Position numbers and translations under genes: made by a program. Shown here in pieces: positions 34,687 through 43,250 of a DNA stretch of 64,000 nucleotides. Within the stretch, counting starts at the first letter, position 1; every line of letters begins with the position of its first letter. The notes beneath the pieces are model-generated. The model was not told the origin of the DNA. It saw only the letters and a list, made by a program, of their open reading frames with translations, and ran no database searches. Source of the DNA: Palsa-1439 sp050015495. GTDB lineage: Bacteria > Verrucomicrobiota > Verrucomicrobiia > Palsa-1439. The stretch spans positions 62,001-126,000 of the forward strand of contig JBEKBH010000005.1 in NCBI GenBank assembly GCA_050015495.1. The letters are read 5' to 3'.

Positions 34687-37569
34687 TCATGGCAGGTCGG
34701 GCTGCTGCACGGGCTTGTGCGCTGACAGTGCTCTCCACAATTTGACCGGGATCTTGTGCGCGACGCGTCCGGCAACCAGGGTGATCGCGAGAAGCCAGTC
34801 AAATGGCGTCGGCTCGCGGCGTTTTATTGTGCGGTAAAGGTAGTCCTTGGGGCCAAAACGGTGTAGCGGTTCGAACCCGGCTGCCCGCACCAATTCATTG
34901 AGAAAGCGGCCCTGAATGGCCGTGCGGGTGAGGTGTAACGGATGGCGTACCGTCTTGCCGAAGCTTTCGGAAAAGATGAGCAATCCTCCGAGACGCAATG
35001 CGCGATTGATGTCCCGCAGAGCGGACAACAGGTTCGGCAGGTGTTCGAAAACTTCGACGCTGATGACGGCGTCGTTGTCGCGGCTTTGACCCGGATGCGT
35101 CACGACGGTCACGGGAACCTGTTGTTTTTGGAAGCGCCACGACGCGAATCGGAATGTGTGTCCGCCGGGCAGGTCGTAATAGGTCCATTGCCATCCCGCG
35201 CGGGTAAACCACATCGCGTCCGTACCGATACCGCCGCCAAACTCAAGCACCCGTCGAGCCCCGCTCTTCCGCAAGGCTTCCATCATGGCGTTGCGGGTCT
35301 CGTGGCGGAATGGATTCTCGCCGTCAATCAGTAATTCATACAGGTAGGCGTCGGTTTCCTCGTAGAAGCGCTCAATTTGGCGCGCGGTAATGGGTCGGCG
35401 TTTCGTCCATTCTTCAGCCATGCAGCCGGCATGGTCACGCAGTTCGCTCTCGAGCCGGGCGATGACCTCCTGCATCGACCGGCCCGTGAACAGACTCAAC
35501 TCTTTCGCCAGCGCGGCCAGTCGGTCCGGCGGAACACTGAAGTCGCTGAAATGTGCGGGATCCTTCGCCAAGAACCCCGCGTTCGTCCGAATCATTTCCA
35601 GCCACTCGCGCGTTAGAAGTCGTGCGGCGGCGAGTTCGGTGTCCAACTTCGCGATCAACGGGGTGATTTTCCCGTCGCCGTACATGTGCTTGTCGTGGAT
35701 GATTCTCAAGAGGTAGCGTTGCACGGCCCACACGACCTGTTCAGGCTCGAGCCGCAGGGCTGCGAGGTAGGAATTGAACAGGTCGCGCTCGATGCCGGTG
35801 TTGTCCCGGATGCGTTTCAAGACGTGGAGCAGGGCTTCGTTGAAAGCGCACCCTCGCGTTTCATACTCAAGCACGACGAACAAATGCAGCAGATCCATGC
35901 CGGGCCAGCCGTGGCTATCCGCCAGGTCCCAGTCGACAACGCCGGTAAGCCGGCACGATTGCGGATCAACGACCAGATTCTGCAGGGTGAAATCGCCGTG
36001 GGCCGTGACGGTCTGAACGCGCTTGCCCAACAGGTCGCGGCGGCACAGCGATTTCAATTCCGCCACGTTCCCTCCCAGCTTGTCGATGTAATCCGCCAGC
36101 CAGTCGAAATTCTGTTGCAACCATTCCTCGGAACACACTTGCTCTTGAATTGTTTCCCGATGGAACCCGGTGATAAAGCCGGCCGCCTGCCGCAGGATCG
36201 CGGCAAGATTGTGTGGACGTCGGGCGACTCCAGCGCCGGAGACGCCGGGGAACGCACGAGTGACGAGATACGCCTGTCTCTGGAACTGTCCTTCGGCGAT
36301 CAGGCCCGGAATGAGTGGCCGTGGCTGCGAGCCAATGCGGTGAAGGTTGGCGACATCGACGTTCATGCGCCTGCCGGCGCGCTCGGTCAACGGAAGACGG
36401 ACAACGACTTCCGGGGTAAACAGGAGCACGGCCGCCGTGCCGGTGACGTGCAGGTAAATGGTGTCGGACGCGGTGATGCCAACGTGGCGCAGCAAGCGGT
36501 CAACAAAGCGGTCCCGCCCCGGGCGTTTGGACGCAACGATGGAATACGTTGGGGAGAACTCGCGAAATACGTTCACGCGTTTGCACACCTGCATGCCCAG
36601 ACGTCCGAGTAACGAAGTCGGATACAGGGCCCGCGCGACGTCTGGTGGGCGATCCAGGCTGATCAATTCGGTGAATTCACGGTATTCGGGAAACGGACAG
36701 TAGAACCTGGCGGTCACGAATCCGGCGTCGCGCAGCAGCTTGCGATAGCCGCGCCAACTGTACGTGTAGGTGCGGTACGGCTCGCGGCGTTTCGCGAGCG
36801 AATAGCGATTGGCCCAGGAACGGGGCAACAGCGTGGCGTATTTGAGTTTGGAATGTTCATCTGGTTTCCCGAAGAAGTACCCGTAGCCCAGACGATTCTC
36901 GATGCCGATGTAGACTTCGCCATCAGGCTTCAACACGCGGGCGATTTCCCGGAGCAGACGCAGTTGCGCTTCGCGAGGGTCAGCGATGTCCGCGAATGAA
37001 ACCGGCACCCACTCGAGGACGCCATTCAGGACGACGACGTCCAGGGAGGCGTCGGGAAATGGCAGGTGGGCGGCATTGCCTCCCGCGAGGGCCGTCACAT
37101 TGGTAAGCCCGGCTTCCCGCGCCCGGAGGGAAGCCATCACAGCGCGTTCCGGCACGATGTCGAGAGCGTACACGGCGGCGAAGTTGCGGGCCAGCGAGAG
37201 CGAGATGTTGCCCCAGCCGCAACCGATATCGAGGACGCTGGCGTTTTCCGGCAACTGGAGCAGAAACTGCCAGGCAGCGCGGGTTTCGTCGGTCGCATAC
37301 TGACGGAAATAGCGGCGCCACTCTTCCGGTTTGTCCTGGAGCGCGTTTTCGATTGCCTTCGCGCTGCCGTCGCGTCTGGCCATCTCGACGAGGGACCGCA
37401 TCTCGTGCTGTGGGAATTCGCCGTAATAGTAATCGGACTTCGCCCCGAAGTTGGGAACGCCGTCCGACAGAGGGAATATCTGGCCACAACCCCGGCAGGC
37501 CAGGGTTGTCGGCGTCTCGGTCAAGGGACCAAGGCAATGTGGACAAACGAAGGATTGGGGCCGTGTCAC
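34687..37569 (-). CDS. Methyltransferase / APH-like kinase / methyltransferase fusion
   Basis: 960 residues from GTG 37569, whose GTGA overlaps the flippase stop. Order of parts: a zinc-ribbon-like start (CPHCLGPL...CRGCGQIF, residues about 9-30); a class I methyltransferase with SVLDIGCGWGNISLSLA (about 111-127); an aminoglycoside-phosphotransferase-like domain with AHGDFTLQNLVVD (about 523-535) and GVVDWDLADSHG (about 543-554), the kinase catalytic and metal motifs; a second methyltransferase with RVLEFGGGIGTDAMWF (about 773-788). I know no characterised enzyme with this order. It could phosphorylate and methylate a chain end, as WbdD-type terminators do, and so cap polymer length. That role is an inference from the fusion and its place beside the flippase. 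Confidence 0.8.
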   Translation of the reverse strand: MTRPQSFVCPHCLGPLTETPTTLACRGCGQIFPLSDGVPNFGAKSDYYYGEFPQHEMRSLVEMARRDGSAKAIENALQDKPEEWRRYFRQYATDETRAAWQFLLQLPENASVLDIGCGWGNISLSLARNFAAVYALDIVPERAVMASLRAREAGLTNVTALAGGNAAHLPFPDASLDVVVLNGVLEWVPVSFADIADPREAQLRLLREIARVLKPDGEVYIGIENRLGYGYFFGKPDEHSKLKYATLLPRSWANRYSLAKRREPYRTYTYSWRGYRKLLRDAGFVTARFYCPFPEYREFTELISLDRPPDVARALYPTSLLGRLGMQVCKRVNVFREFSPTYSIVASKRPGRDRFVDRLLRHVGITASDTIYLHVTGTAAVLLFTPEVVVRLPLTERAGRRMNVDVANLHRIGSQPRPLIPGLIAEGQFQRQAYLVTRAFPGVSGAGVARRPHNLAAILRQAAGFITGFHRETIQEQVCSEEWLQQNFDWLADYIDKLGGNVAELKSLCRRDLLGKRVQTVTAHGDFTLQNLVVDPQSCRLTGVVDWDLADSHGWPGMDLLHLFVVLEYETRGCAFNEALLHVLKRIRDNTGIERDLFNSYLAALRLEPEQVVWAVQRYLLRIIHDKHMYGDGKITPLIAKLDTELAAARLLTREWLEMIRTNAGFLAKDPAHFSDFSVPPDRLAALAKELSLFTGRSMQEVIARLESELRDHAGCMAEEWTKRRPITARQIERFYEETDAYLYELLIDGENPFRHETRNAMMEALRKSGARRVLEFGGGIGTDAMWFTRAGWQWTYYDLPGGHTFRFASWRFQKQQVPVTVVTHPGQSRDNDAVISVEVFEHLPNLLSALRDINRALRLGGLLIFSESFGKTVRHPLHLTRTAIQGRFLNELVRAAGFEPLHRFGPKDYLYRTIKRREPTPFDWLLAITLVAGRVAHKIPVKLWRALSAHKPVQQPDLP

Positions 37570-39059
37570 GAGGCAAAACTCACTCGGTTCAGACCGCGCT
37601 TGGTAAAGAAGAACAGGTACACCGCGCCGAAGTAAAGCGCGGCGGATAAGATGCAGAAGATGGCCATGCTGATGAATTTCTGCGGCAACCACACGTATTG
37701 AAAGCCGACGATCAACGCGACCAAAGGCGCGCTCGCGACCAGCACGGGCAGAAACGCCTTGCGATAGTAATCGGCGAGCCCCAGTGAAAGCACACGGCAG
37801 ACGTAAATGGGTTGCGCAATCAAGCTGCTGAACGTGCTTGTCAGGGCGGTGCCAAGGGCCACCCCGATCATTCCCAACGGTCGCACGAGAATCAGGCTGA
37901 GAATCAGGTTGGAGAGGGCTTCCACGAGGTAGATCAGACTCAGGTTTTTATGTTTCGCCATCCCCTGCATCACCATCAGCGTTGTTGTCTGCGAGGACTG
38001 GGTGATCATCGGGAATGTAAGAATGGCCAGAACTGTCGCGCCCTTTTCGAAACCTGATCCAACCCAGATGTGGATGATTCGACCGCCGTAGGCGAGGAAG
38101 ATCGTGGCCATGAAGATGGCCGCGGCAAAAGATGCCCGTGTGCCAAGGAGCAGGAGGCGGCGCTGCTTTGCGAGGTCCGCCTGCGCATCGTAGCCTGCGG
38201 AAACCGGCATCAGCACGACATTGAACGCCGCCACGGCAACCAGGGCGTACTGCGCCAGTCGCCCGGCGACGGAGTAGACGGCAACTTCACCCGTCGAGCG
38301 GAAGTAGCCAATCACGATATTGTCGGTGAAAAAGCTGATCCGGACCGACACGGCCAGAATGAGGAACCAGATGCTCGTGGCGTAGGTTTCGCGAATGGTC
38401 ACGCGGTCGATATGCTCCACCGCGACGTGCAACGGTTCGAATACGCGATGGCACAGCAGGAATTTCACGCCGCCACCAGCCACGGTTAGCGCGAAGTTGA
38501 TCGCCGCCAGCGCCAGGATGCCGTACCCCAGTTGAATCATCCAGACGGTCAACCCGACACGGGCGATGATCATGATGATTTCGACGATGTTGATGAGGTC
38601 GTAGCGCTCGTACCCGGCGAGGCAACCCTCGAACACGGTTAGTGGCAGGCCCACCGCCACGGCGAATCCGCAAAGAAAAACGGCGGTGGGCACGTGGAGG
38701 ACGTTCGGGCCGATGTGAAACAGGTGGCCAAAATACGGCGAGAGCAGGAAAGTCAACAGGGTGACGACGAGACCCGAGGCCGTGAGCAGCGCCAGGGAGG
38801 TGTTGATGGTGTGATTGACTTTGGCCGCATCCTGGCGGGCGCGGTAGTAGGCGATGAGCCGCCCCGTGGCGATGCGCACGCCGAAATCGGTGAACCCGAA
38901 ATAGCCCACGACCGAGCCAATCAACACCCACAAGCCGTACGTTTCCTTGGTCAGGCTGTGAATGAGATAGGGCGACAGGAAAATGCCCGCGGCAATCCCC
39001 ACGACCTTGCTGGCCATCTCCAGGGAACTGTTGCGAAAGACGCGTTGCTTGAGGTTCAT
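37566..39059 (-). CDS. Wzx-type flippase (polysaccharide biosynthesis protein)
   Basis: 497 residues with about 12-14 membrane helices and the MATE/MVF-like start RNSSLEMASKVVGIAAGIFLSPYLIHSLTKETYGLW, typical of O-antigen or exopolysaccharide translocases. It moves lipid-linked repeat units across the inner membrane. It is the first gene of the long minus-strand run. The 232 nt upstream should contain the promoter of that run. A TAGTCTAGGCG motif at 39085-39095 (minus) lies about 26 nt before its ATG. Confidence 0.9.
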   Translation of the reverse strand: MNLKQRVFRNSSLEMASKVVGIAAGIFLSPYLIHSLTKETYGLWVLIGSVVGYFGFTDFGVRIATGRLIAYYRARQDAAKVNHTINTSLALLTASGLVVTLLTFLLSPYFGHLFHIGPNVLHVPTAVFLCGFAVAVGLPLTVFEGCLAGYERYDLINIVEIIMIIARVGLTVWMIQLGYGILALAAINFALTVAGGGVKFLLCHRVFEPLHVAVEHIDRVTIRETYATSIWFLILAVSVRISFFTDNIVIGYFRSTGEVAVYSVAGRLAQYALVAVAAFNVVLMPVSAGYDAQADLAKQRRLLLLGTRASFAAAIFMATIFLAYGGRIIHIWVGSGFEKGATVLAILTFPMITQSSQTTTLMVMQGMAKHKNLSLIYLVEALSNLILSLILVRPLGMIGVALGTALTSTFSSLIAQPIYVCRVLSLGLADYYRKAFLPVLVASAPLVALIVGFQYVWLPQKFISMAIFCILSAALYFGAVYLFFFTKRGLNRVSFAS

Positions 39060-39084
39060 GGGCGGAAGTCGTGCCGTTGGCGAG

Positions 39085-39095
39085 CGCCTAGACTA
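39085..39095 (-). promoter_or_regulatory. Motif shared by two divergent transcription units
   Basis: TAGTCTAGGCG occurs here upstream of the flippase and again at 39905-39915 upstream of the phosphoesterase, each time reading toward the gene. TAGTCT could be a -10 element, but no good -35 is seen for this copy. The distance from its downstream end to the flippase ATG is about 25 nt. Confidence 0.3.
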
Positions 39096-39291
39096 AAGGT
39101 CGGCGCGACCAATGGAGATCGATTCGCTGGGGATTGCTTACACCTTGTCTGGGAAACTTCCGGGCAAGCTGCCGCCATACAGGTGCATTCCTCGTAAAAC
39201 TTTGGAACGCCTGTCTCCTCCGCCCGTCGAATGACGAAGGTGCATGCTTGTCATTTTTCGTGCGCCCGCCCCCGACCCGCGCCGGGAGCCG

Positions 39292-39804
39292 CTACAACAA
39301 ATGGTCGATCACGGGATTGTTCAGCATCCCGTGGATCTTTTCATGGAAATCTCTCGCCCGCTGGAGTCGATCGGCAACCACCTGCATTTCCTCCCGTTGC
39401 GCATCATCGGCTTTCTCCATCGCCCGCTTCAACGAATCCTCCACATGCCCGATTTGCGCACCCGCCGTCTCCAATTTCTTGCGAAAAGTCGTCAGCAGCC
39501 CGTGACGCAACATCGTGCCGAAATCCGTCTCCGCTTCGTAATAGTCCTTGCGATCTCCTTTCACCCATATGCGCCTGACGGCGGCCCATTGTTCGAGTTG
39601 GCGGACCGTCGTGCTCACGCTGGCCTTGCTCACGCCCAGTTCGCGAGCGATGTCGTCCAGACACAAGGGCTTGGCGCTCAAGTACAGAAGAGCAAATAAC
39701 TGGCCAGCTATGCGGCCAAAGCCGAAGGATTGGGTGGTGTTTCCGCCCGCTTCGATGAACTTGCGGCGGGCAGCATCGAGTGGTTGAAGCGAAGAAGTAC
39801 TCAT
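39292..39804 (-). CDS. GbsR/MarR-family transcriptional regulator
   Basis: 170 residues. A winged helix-turn-helix (LCLDDIARELGVSKASVSTTVRQLEQWAAV, about residues 47-76) is followed by a long amphipathic helix region (about 90-165) typical of GbsR-like MarR regulators. Those respond to choline or other solutes in Bacillus; in other phyla the ligand is unknown. It sits just before the polysaccharide run on the same strand and divergent from the phosphoesterase. Its promoter (39826-39854) and two nearby inverted repeats suggest autoregulation and control of the divergent gene. Confidence 0.85.
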   Translation of the reverse strand: MSTSSLQPLDAARRKFIEAGGNTTQSFGFGRIAGQLFALLYLSAKPLCLDDIARELGVSKASVSTTVRQLEQWAAVRRIWVKGDRKDYYEAETDFGTMLRHGLLTTFRKKLETAGAQIGHVEDSLKRAMEKADDAQREEMQVVADRLQRARDFHEKIHGMLNNPVIDHLL

Positions 39805-39807
39805 ATA

Positions 39808-39818
39808 TTCAATATGAA
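39808..39818. promoter_or_regulatory. Inverted repeat between the regulator's -10 and start codon
   Basis: TTCAATATGAA is a short inverted repeat (TTCA/TGAA) placed between the -10 element and the ATG of the GbsR-like gene. A bound regulator here would block its own transcription. Short, so chance occurrence is possible. Confidence 0.35.
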
Positions 39819-39825
39819 CTGAACG

Positions 39826-39854
39826 TTATTACTATTACGTAAGCTACTTGTCAA
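39826..39854 (-). promoter_or_regulatory. Sigma-70-type promoter of the GbsR-like gene
   Basis: On the minus strand, TTGACA (39854-39849), a 17-nt spacer, then TAATAA (39831-39826). The -35 is a perfect consensus and the -10 matches well. The start codon is about 21 nt further on. It is the clearest housekeeping promoter in the window. Confidence 0.65.
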
Positions 39855-39873
39855 TAACATATTGCAGTTTGAA

Positions 39874-39889
39874 AATTCAACGTTGAATT
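39874..39889. promoter_or_regulatory. Perfect 16-bp palindrome, probable operator
   Basis: AATTCAACGTTGAATT is fully self-complementary and lies in the divergent regulator/phosphoesterase region. Its right half supplies TTGAAT (39883-39888), a possible -35 paired with TAGTCT (39905-39910) at 16 nt, so binding would block the phosphoesterase promoter. MarR-family proteins bind sites of this size; which protein binds here is inferred. Confidence 0.55.
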
Positions 39890-39918
39890 CCGTGGTTCGC
39901 ACGCTAGTCTAGGCGTAC

Positions 39919-42504
39919 ATGACTGTACATGACCTCTCGGTTGCCATCTTCGTATCCCTTTTCGTACCTTTGACTTCAGCGCAGGAAGTCGGCCAAGTGG
40001 GACCTAGGACGAACGGGACGTATCTGGTTCCCACGATGCAGCTCATCCAACCCGCAGGCGAGGCCCTCACCTTCAACGGTCGGGCCATCGATTTGGCGTT
40101 GTCGCCTGACGGCAATACCGTGTTCGTGAAGTCCGACCAAGGTGTGCTCGTGGTTGACCCCGAGACGTGGAAGATTCGCCAACAAATCGGGATCGGGGAG
40201 GGGAGTTCCGTGCACGGCATCGCCGTCCGCCGCGACGGCACCCGCGTATACGTCACGGGAAATAACAACACGCTCTGGGACGGCGACGTTTCGTCTGCCG
40301 GCTCGCTCACGTTCACCCGCAAAACCACACTGCTCGGCTCGGGCGGGCGCGGCCTTTCCAACCCTTGCGGCGTCGCCCTCTCGCCCGACGAAAAAACCGC
40401 GTTGGTCTGCCTCTCTCTCAAAAACAGTCTGGCCCTCGTCGATCTGGAATCTGACAAGCTCATCCGGGACATCGCTGTCGGCGTCGCCCCGTACGCTGTC
40501 GCGGTCTCGCCCGACGGCCAGCGGGCCTACGTCTCGAATTGGGGCGGGCGTCCGCCCGGTGCAACCGATCGCACCGCGGACTCCTCGGGCACTCCCGTGC
40601 GCGTCGACAAACGTGGCGCCGCGTTGTCCGGGACGGTTTCAGTCATCGACCTGAAACAAAATCGCGAGCTCCGCGAAATCGCCACCGGCCTTCATCCATC
40701 GGGCTTGGCACTGAGCGCCGATGGACGGACCCTGTACGTCGCCAACGCCAACTCCGACACCATCAGCGTGATCGACACGGAAACGTTGCGGGTCACGGAG
40801 ACCATCTCGGTTCGCCCGGATCCGGCACTGCCGTTCGGCAGCCAGCCGAACGCGCTCGCGCTGAGCCGGGATGGTCGGACCCTGTACGTCGCCAACGGTG
40901 GCAACAACGCCATCGCCGTCGTCGCTCTCCGCGGCGGGTCCCGCGCCACCAGCGTCGTCACCGGCTTCATTCCCACCGCTTGGTTTCCGGGCGCGGTCGC
41001 CGCCGACAACAAACGGCTCTACATCGCGAACGTGAAGGGATTCGGCTCCCGATTCGATCGCGGCAACGGCCACGAATGGTACGTAAACTGGTCGATGGGC
41101 GTCGTCAGTCGCGTCGCCATCCCGTCGGACGCTCAGCTCACGAATGACACCACCAACGCCCTCGCCAACGCCCGCGTTCCCGAAGCTCTCCGCGCTTGGG
41201 AACGCGCGCAAACCGGCAAAAGTCCCGTCCCCGTTCCCGACCGCGTCGGCGAGCCATCTGTCTTTGAACACGTGGTTTACGTCATCAAGGAGAACCGCAC
41301 CTACGACCAGTTTCTCGGCGATCTTCCCAAGGCCAATGGCGACACGAATCTCTGCATTTTCGGCCGCGCGACCACGCCGAACCATCACCACATCGCCGAG
41401 GAATTCGTCACCCTCGACAACTTCTACTGCAACGGCGTGGTCTCAGCGGATGGCCATCGCTGGGTCACCGAGGGCAACGTCATGGCGGGCATGGAGAAAG
41501 CGGCGTACGGCTTCAAACGCGGCGACTCGTTCGGCGTCGACCCGCTCTATTTCTCCTCCTCGGGATTCATCTGGGACGACGTGCTGCTCCACGGCCTGTC
41601 CTTCCGCAACTACGGCGAGATGGGCCGGGGAAGTTTCACGACCTCGCGCGTCGCCCCGCTGCGCGGCACGACCAAAGACATGATCGAGAACCCCGATGCC
41701 TACCAGCTCCTCTACGTGCCCGCTTCCCCCGTCGAGGTCCTCAAGACCTACAGTTGCCCCCATTACGCCGGCTGGGACCTGAACATCCCCGACGTGCTCC
41801 GCGCCCGCGCCTTCCTCCAGGAACTCAAAGATTACGAGCGCCGCGGCCAGTGGCCCAATTTCCTCTTCGTCCATCTCCCGAACGATCACACCGGCGGCAA
41901 TCCGACCCCGCGCGCCCAGGTCGCCGACAACGATCTCGCCCTCGGCCAGGTCATCCAGGGCATCTCCCACAGCAAATTCTGGCCGAAGACCTGCATCTTC
42001 GTCATGGAAGACGATCCCCAATCCGGCCTCGACCACGTCGACGGCCATCGCTCGATGTGTTTCGTCGTCAGCCCCTACACCAAACGCCACGAGGTCGTCA
42101 GCCAGTTCTACAACCAGACCGCCGTCCTCCACACCATCGAGCTGATCCTCGGCATACCGCCCATGAACCAGATGGACGCCCTCGCGCCGGTCATGTCCGC
42201 GTGTTTCACCAACGCGCCCGACCTCTCCCCCTACGTCGCCCTGCCCAACGAGGTTCCGCTCGATGAAATGCCCAAGCCCGTCGCCCAACTCCACGGCAAA
42301 GAACTCTACTGGGCCAAACAACTCGCCGCCATGCGCTTCGACCAGCCCGACCTCAACAACGACGATCTTCTCAACCGCATCCTCTGGCATTCCGTCAAAG
42401 GCGTCGACGCGCCGTACCCCGCCGCATTCGCCGGCCCGCACGGCAAAGGCCTCCGCGCCCTCAACCTCCAGCACGCCCCCACCGCCACCGACGACGACGA
42501 TTGA
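39919..42504 (+). CDS. Secreted YncE-like beta-propeller / phosphoesterase protein
   Basis: 861 residues. A hydrophobic start (LSVAIFVSLFVPLTSA) suggests export. About residues 50-400 contain YVTN-type propeller repeats, with recurring LSPDG/LSRDGRTLYVANG motifs. About 430-810 are a PF04185-like phosphoesterase: VIKENRTYDQFLGDLP, the metal segment FVTLDNFYCNGVVSADGHRW, and FVHLPNDHTGG and FVMEDDPQSGLDHVDGHRS. The pair is annotated elsewhere as a bifunctional YncE/alkaline-phosphatase-family protein; its substrate is unknown. The strand switches here. Starting ATG 39919 is only a few nt beyond the possible transcription start, so the mRNA may be nearly leaderless. Confidence 0.9.
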   Translation: MTVHDLSVAIFVSLFVPLTSAQEVGQVGPRTNGTYLVPTMQLIQPAGEALTFNGRAIDLALSPDGNTVFVKSDQGVLVVDPETWKIRQQIGIGEGSSVHGIAVRRDGTRVYVTGNNNTLWDGDVSSAGSLTFTRKTTLLGSGGRGLSNPCGVALSPDEKTALVCLSLKNSLALVDLESDKLIRDIAVGVAPYAVAVSPDGQRAYVSNWGGRPPGATDRTADSSGTPVRVDKRGAALSGTVSVIDLKQNRELREIATGLHPSGLALSADGRTLYVANANSDTISVIDTETLRVTETISVRPDPALPFGSQPNALALSRDGRTLYVANGGNNAIAVVALRGGSRATSVVTGFIPTAWFPGAVAADNKRLYIANVKGFGSRFDRGNGHEWYVNWSMGVVSRVAIPSDAQLTNDTTNALANARVPEALRAWERAQTGKSPVPVPDRVGEPSVFEHVVYVIKENRTYDQFLGDLPKANGDTNLCIFGRATTPNHHHIAEEFVTLDNFYCNGVVSADGHRWVTEGNVMAGMEKAAYGFKRGDSFGVDPLYFSSSGFIWDDVLLHGLSFRNYGEMGRGSFTTSRVAPLRGTTKDMIENPDAYQLLYVPASPVEVLKTYSCPHYAGWDLNIPDVLRARAFLQELKDYERRGQWPNFLFVHLPNDHTGGNPTPRAQVADNDLALGQVIQGISHSKFWPKTCIFVMEDDPQSGLDHVDGHRSMCFVVSPYTKRHEVVSQFYNQTAVLHTIELILGIPPMNQMDALAPVMSACFTNAPDLSPYVALPNEVPLDEMPKPVAQLHGKELYWAKQLAAMRFDQPDLNNDDLLNRILWHSVKGVDAPYPAAFAGPHGKGLRALNLQHAPTATDDDD

Positions 42505-42511
42505 CAGCGTC

Positions 42512-42536
42512 TGGAGGGCCACGCTTCGTCGTGGCC
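42512..42536. repeat. Palindromic intergenic repeat, copy B
   Basis: 25 nt, 24 identical to the reverse complement of 821-845. It lies 8 nt after the phosphoesterase stop, so its GGCCACG/CGTGGCC hairpin would form in the 3' end of that mRNA and could act in termination or stability. Confidence 0.7.
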
Positions 42537-42560
42537 GCGATTCTCGCCGCCGTCAAGTCG

Positions 42561-42594
42561 TTGTAGGCCGCGTCCCTCGACGCGGCGTACCGGC
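42561..42594. repeat. GTAGGCCGCG hairpin unit, copy 1
   Basis: TTGTAGGCCGCGTC then a C/T loop then GACGCGGCGTA, a hairpin with an 8-bp GC stem. A close relative is at 43078-43110, with a different loop and a compensating base pair in the stem (GTC/GAC against GTG/CAC type). Compensatory change suggests the structure, not only the sequence, has been kept. Confidence 0.6.
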
Positions 42595-42607
42595 GCCGAC
42601 CGAACCC

Positions 42608-42708
42608 AAACGAACCCACCGCAAAAATCGACCCATAAAATCTCCTAACCACTTGCACCACAAGCTTGGACATACACCTATTTTTGTCAAGAAACGGTGG
42701 GTTCGTTT
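42608..42708. repeat. 14-bp inverted repeat pair
   Basis: AAACGAACCCACCG at 42608-42621 is the exact reverse complement of CGGTGGGTTCGTTT at 42695-42708, with 73 nt between. The inner segment is AT-rich relative to the surroundings. It has the outline of a very small non-coding element with terminal inverted repeats, but no target-site duplication was found. Confidence 0.55.
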
Positions 42709-43077
42709 CGCAAAAAGTGTGTTTTTTACGGGGTCCCTCTCCTCGTTGTAGCGGCGGTCTACGACCGTCGGTCGTCTCCGTATTGTAGGGCAGCCGGCCC
42801 GGCTGCCGTCGTTTCTGCCCCGTCCATCGGCCATACCCCATCAACCATCCCCCATTCTTCTCAAAGAACCGTCCCGACCCTACCACGCCTCCCACGCCGC
42901 GTCCAGCACAAATATCAATTTCACATATTTAACGTACTCCGCCATCGGAGGGGAATAAAGAGGCGAGTGGTTCGCAATCCGGCCCCGTTTCCGTCTCCTC
43001 GCCCCTGAGGGGGAGAGGATTAAGGTGAGGGGTGCTGCCGCCGTCGTCGGTAGGGCGAGCGTCCCCGCTTGCCGTTG

Positions 43078-43110
43078 TTGTAGGCCGCGTGCCCCCACGC
43101 GGCGTATCCG
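43078..43110. repeat. GTAGGCCGCG hairpin unit, copy 2
   Basis: Second copy of the unit at 42561-42594. Preceded directly by another hairpin, GGGCGAGCGTCCCCGCTTGCC (about 43052-43073), so at least two different units are joined end to end here. Confidence 0.6.
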
Positions 43111-43207
43111 AAGCAACCGGCCCGGTTGCCGCCCCCGTTGTGCGCCGGTCTCCCGACCTCGCACCACATACACCCCTACCAACCCCTCGCCGTTTTCCTT
43201 CCCACCG

Positions 43208-43250
43208 GTTGTCCCCCTGAGCCTGTCAAAGGGTCTCTGTCGTTTCCGTC
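43208..43250 (-). repeat. Dispersed repeat, intergenic copy
   Basis: Read on the minus strand it contains GGAAACGACAGAGACCC and a TTGACAGGCTCAGGGGG-type palindrome, matching 3331-3373. The similarity continues a few bases on each side. It shows that the segment at the start of the HEAT/thioredoxin/TPR gene is a mobile or repeated unit. Confidence 0.75.

Noticed and set aside
33615..34745. Long Gln/Arg/Glu-rich plus-strand frame
   Set aside because: It is opposite the acyltransferase gene, and the polar residues reflect the complement of membrane-helix codons.
40560..40950. Direct repeats within the beta-propeller part
   Set aside because: The repeated GGACCCTGTACGTCGCCAAC string is explained by conserved YVTN propeller motifs, not by a mobile repeat.
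41443..42522. 359-codon minus-strand frame rich in Gly, Val and Glu
   Set aside because: Complementary to the phosphoesterase domain; the pattern mirrors codon bias of the real strand.
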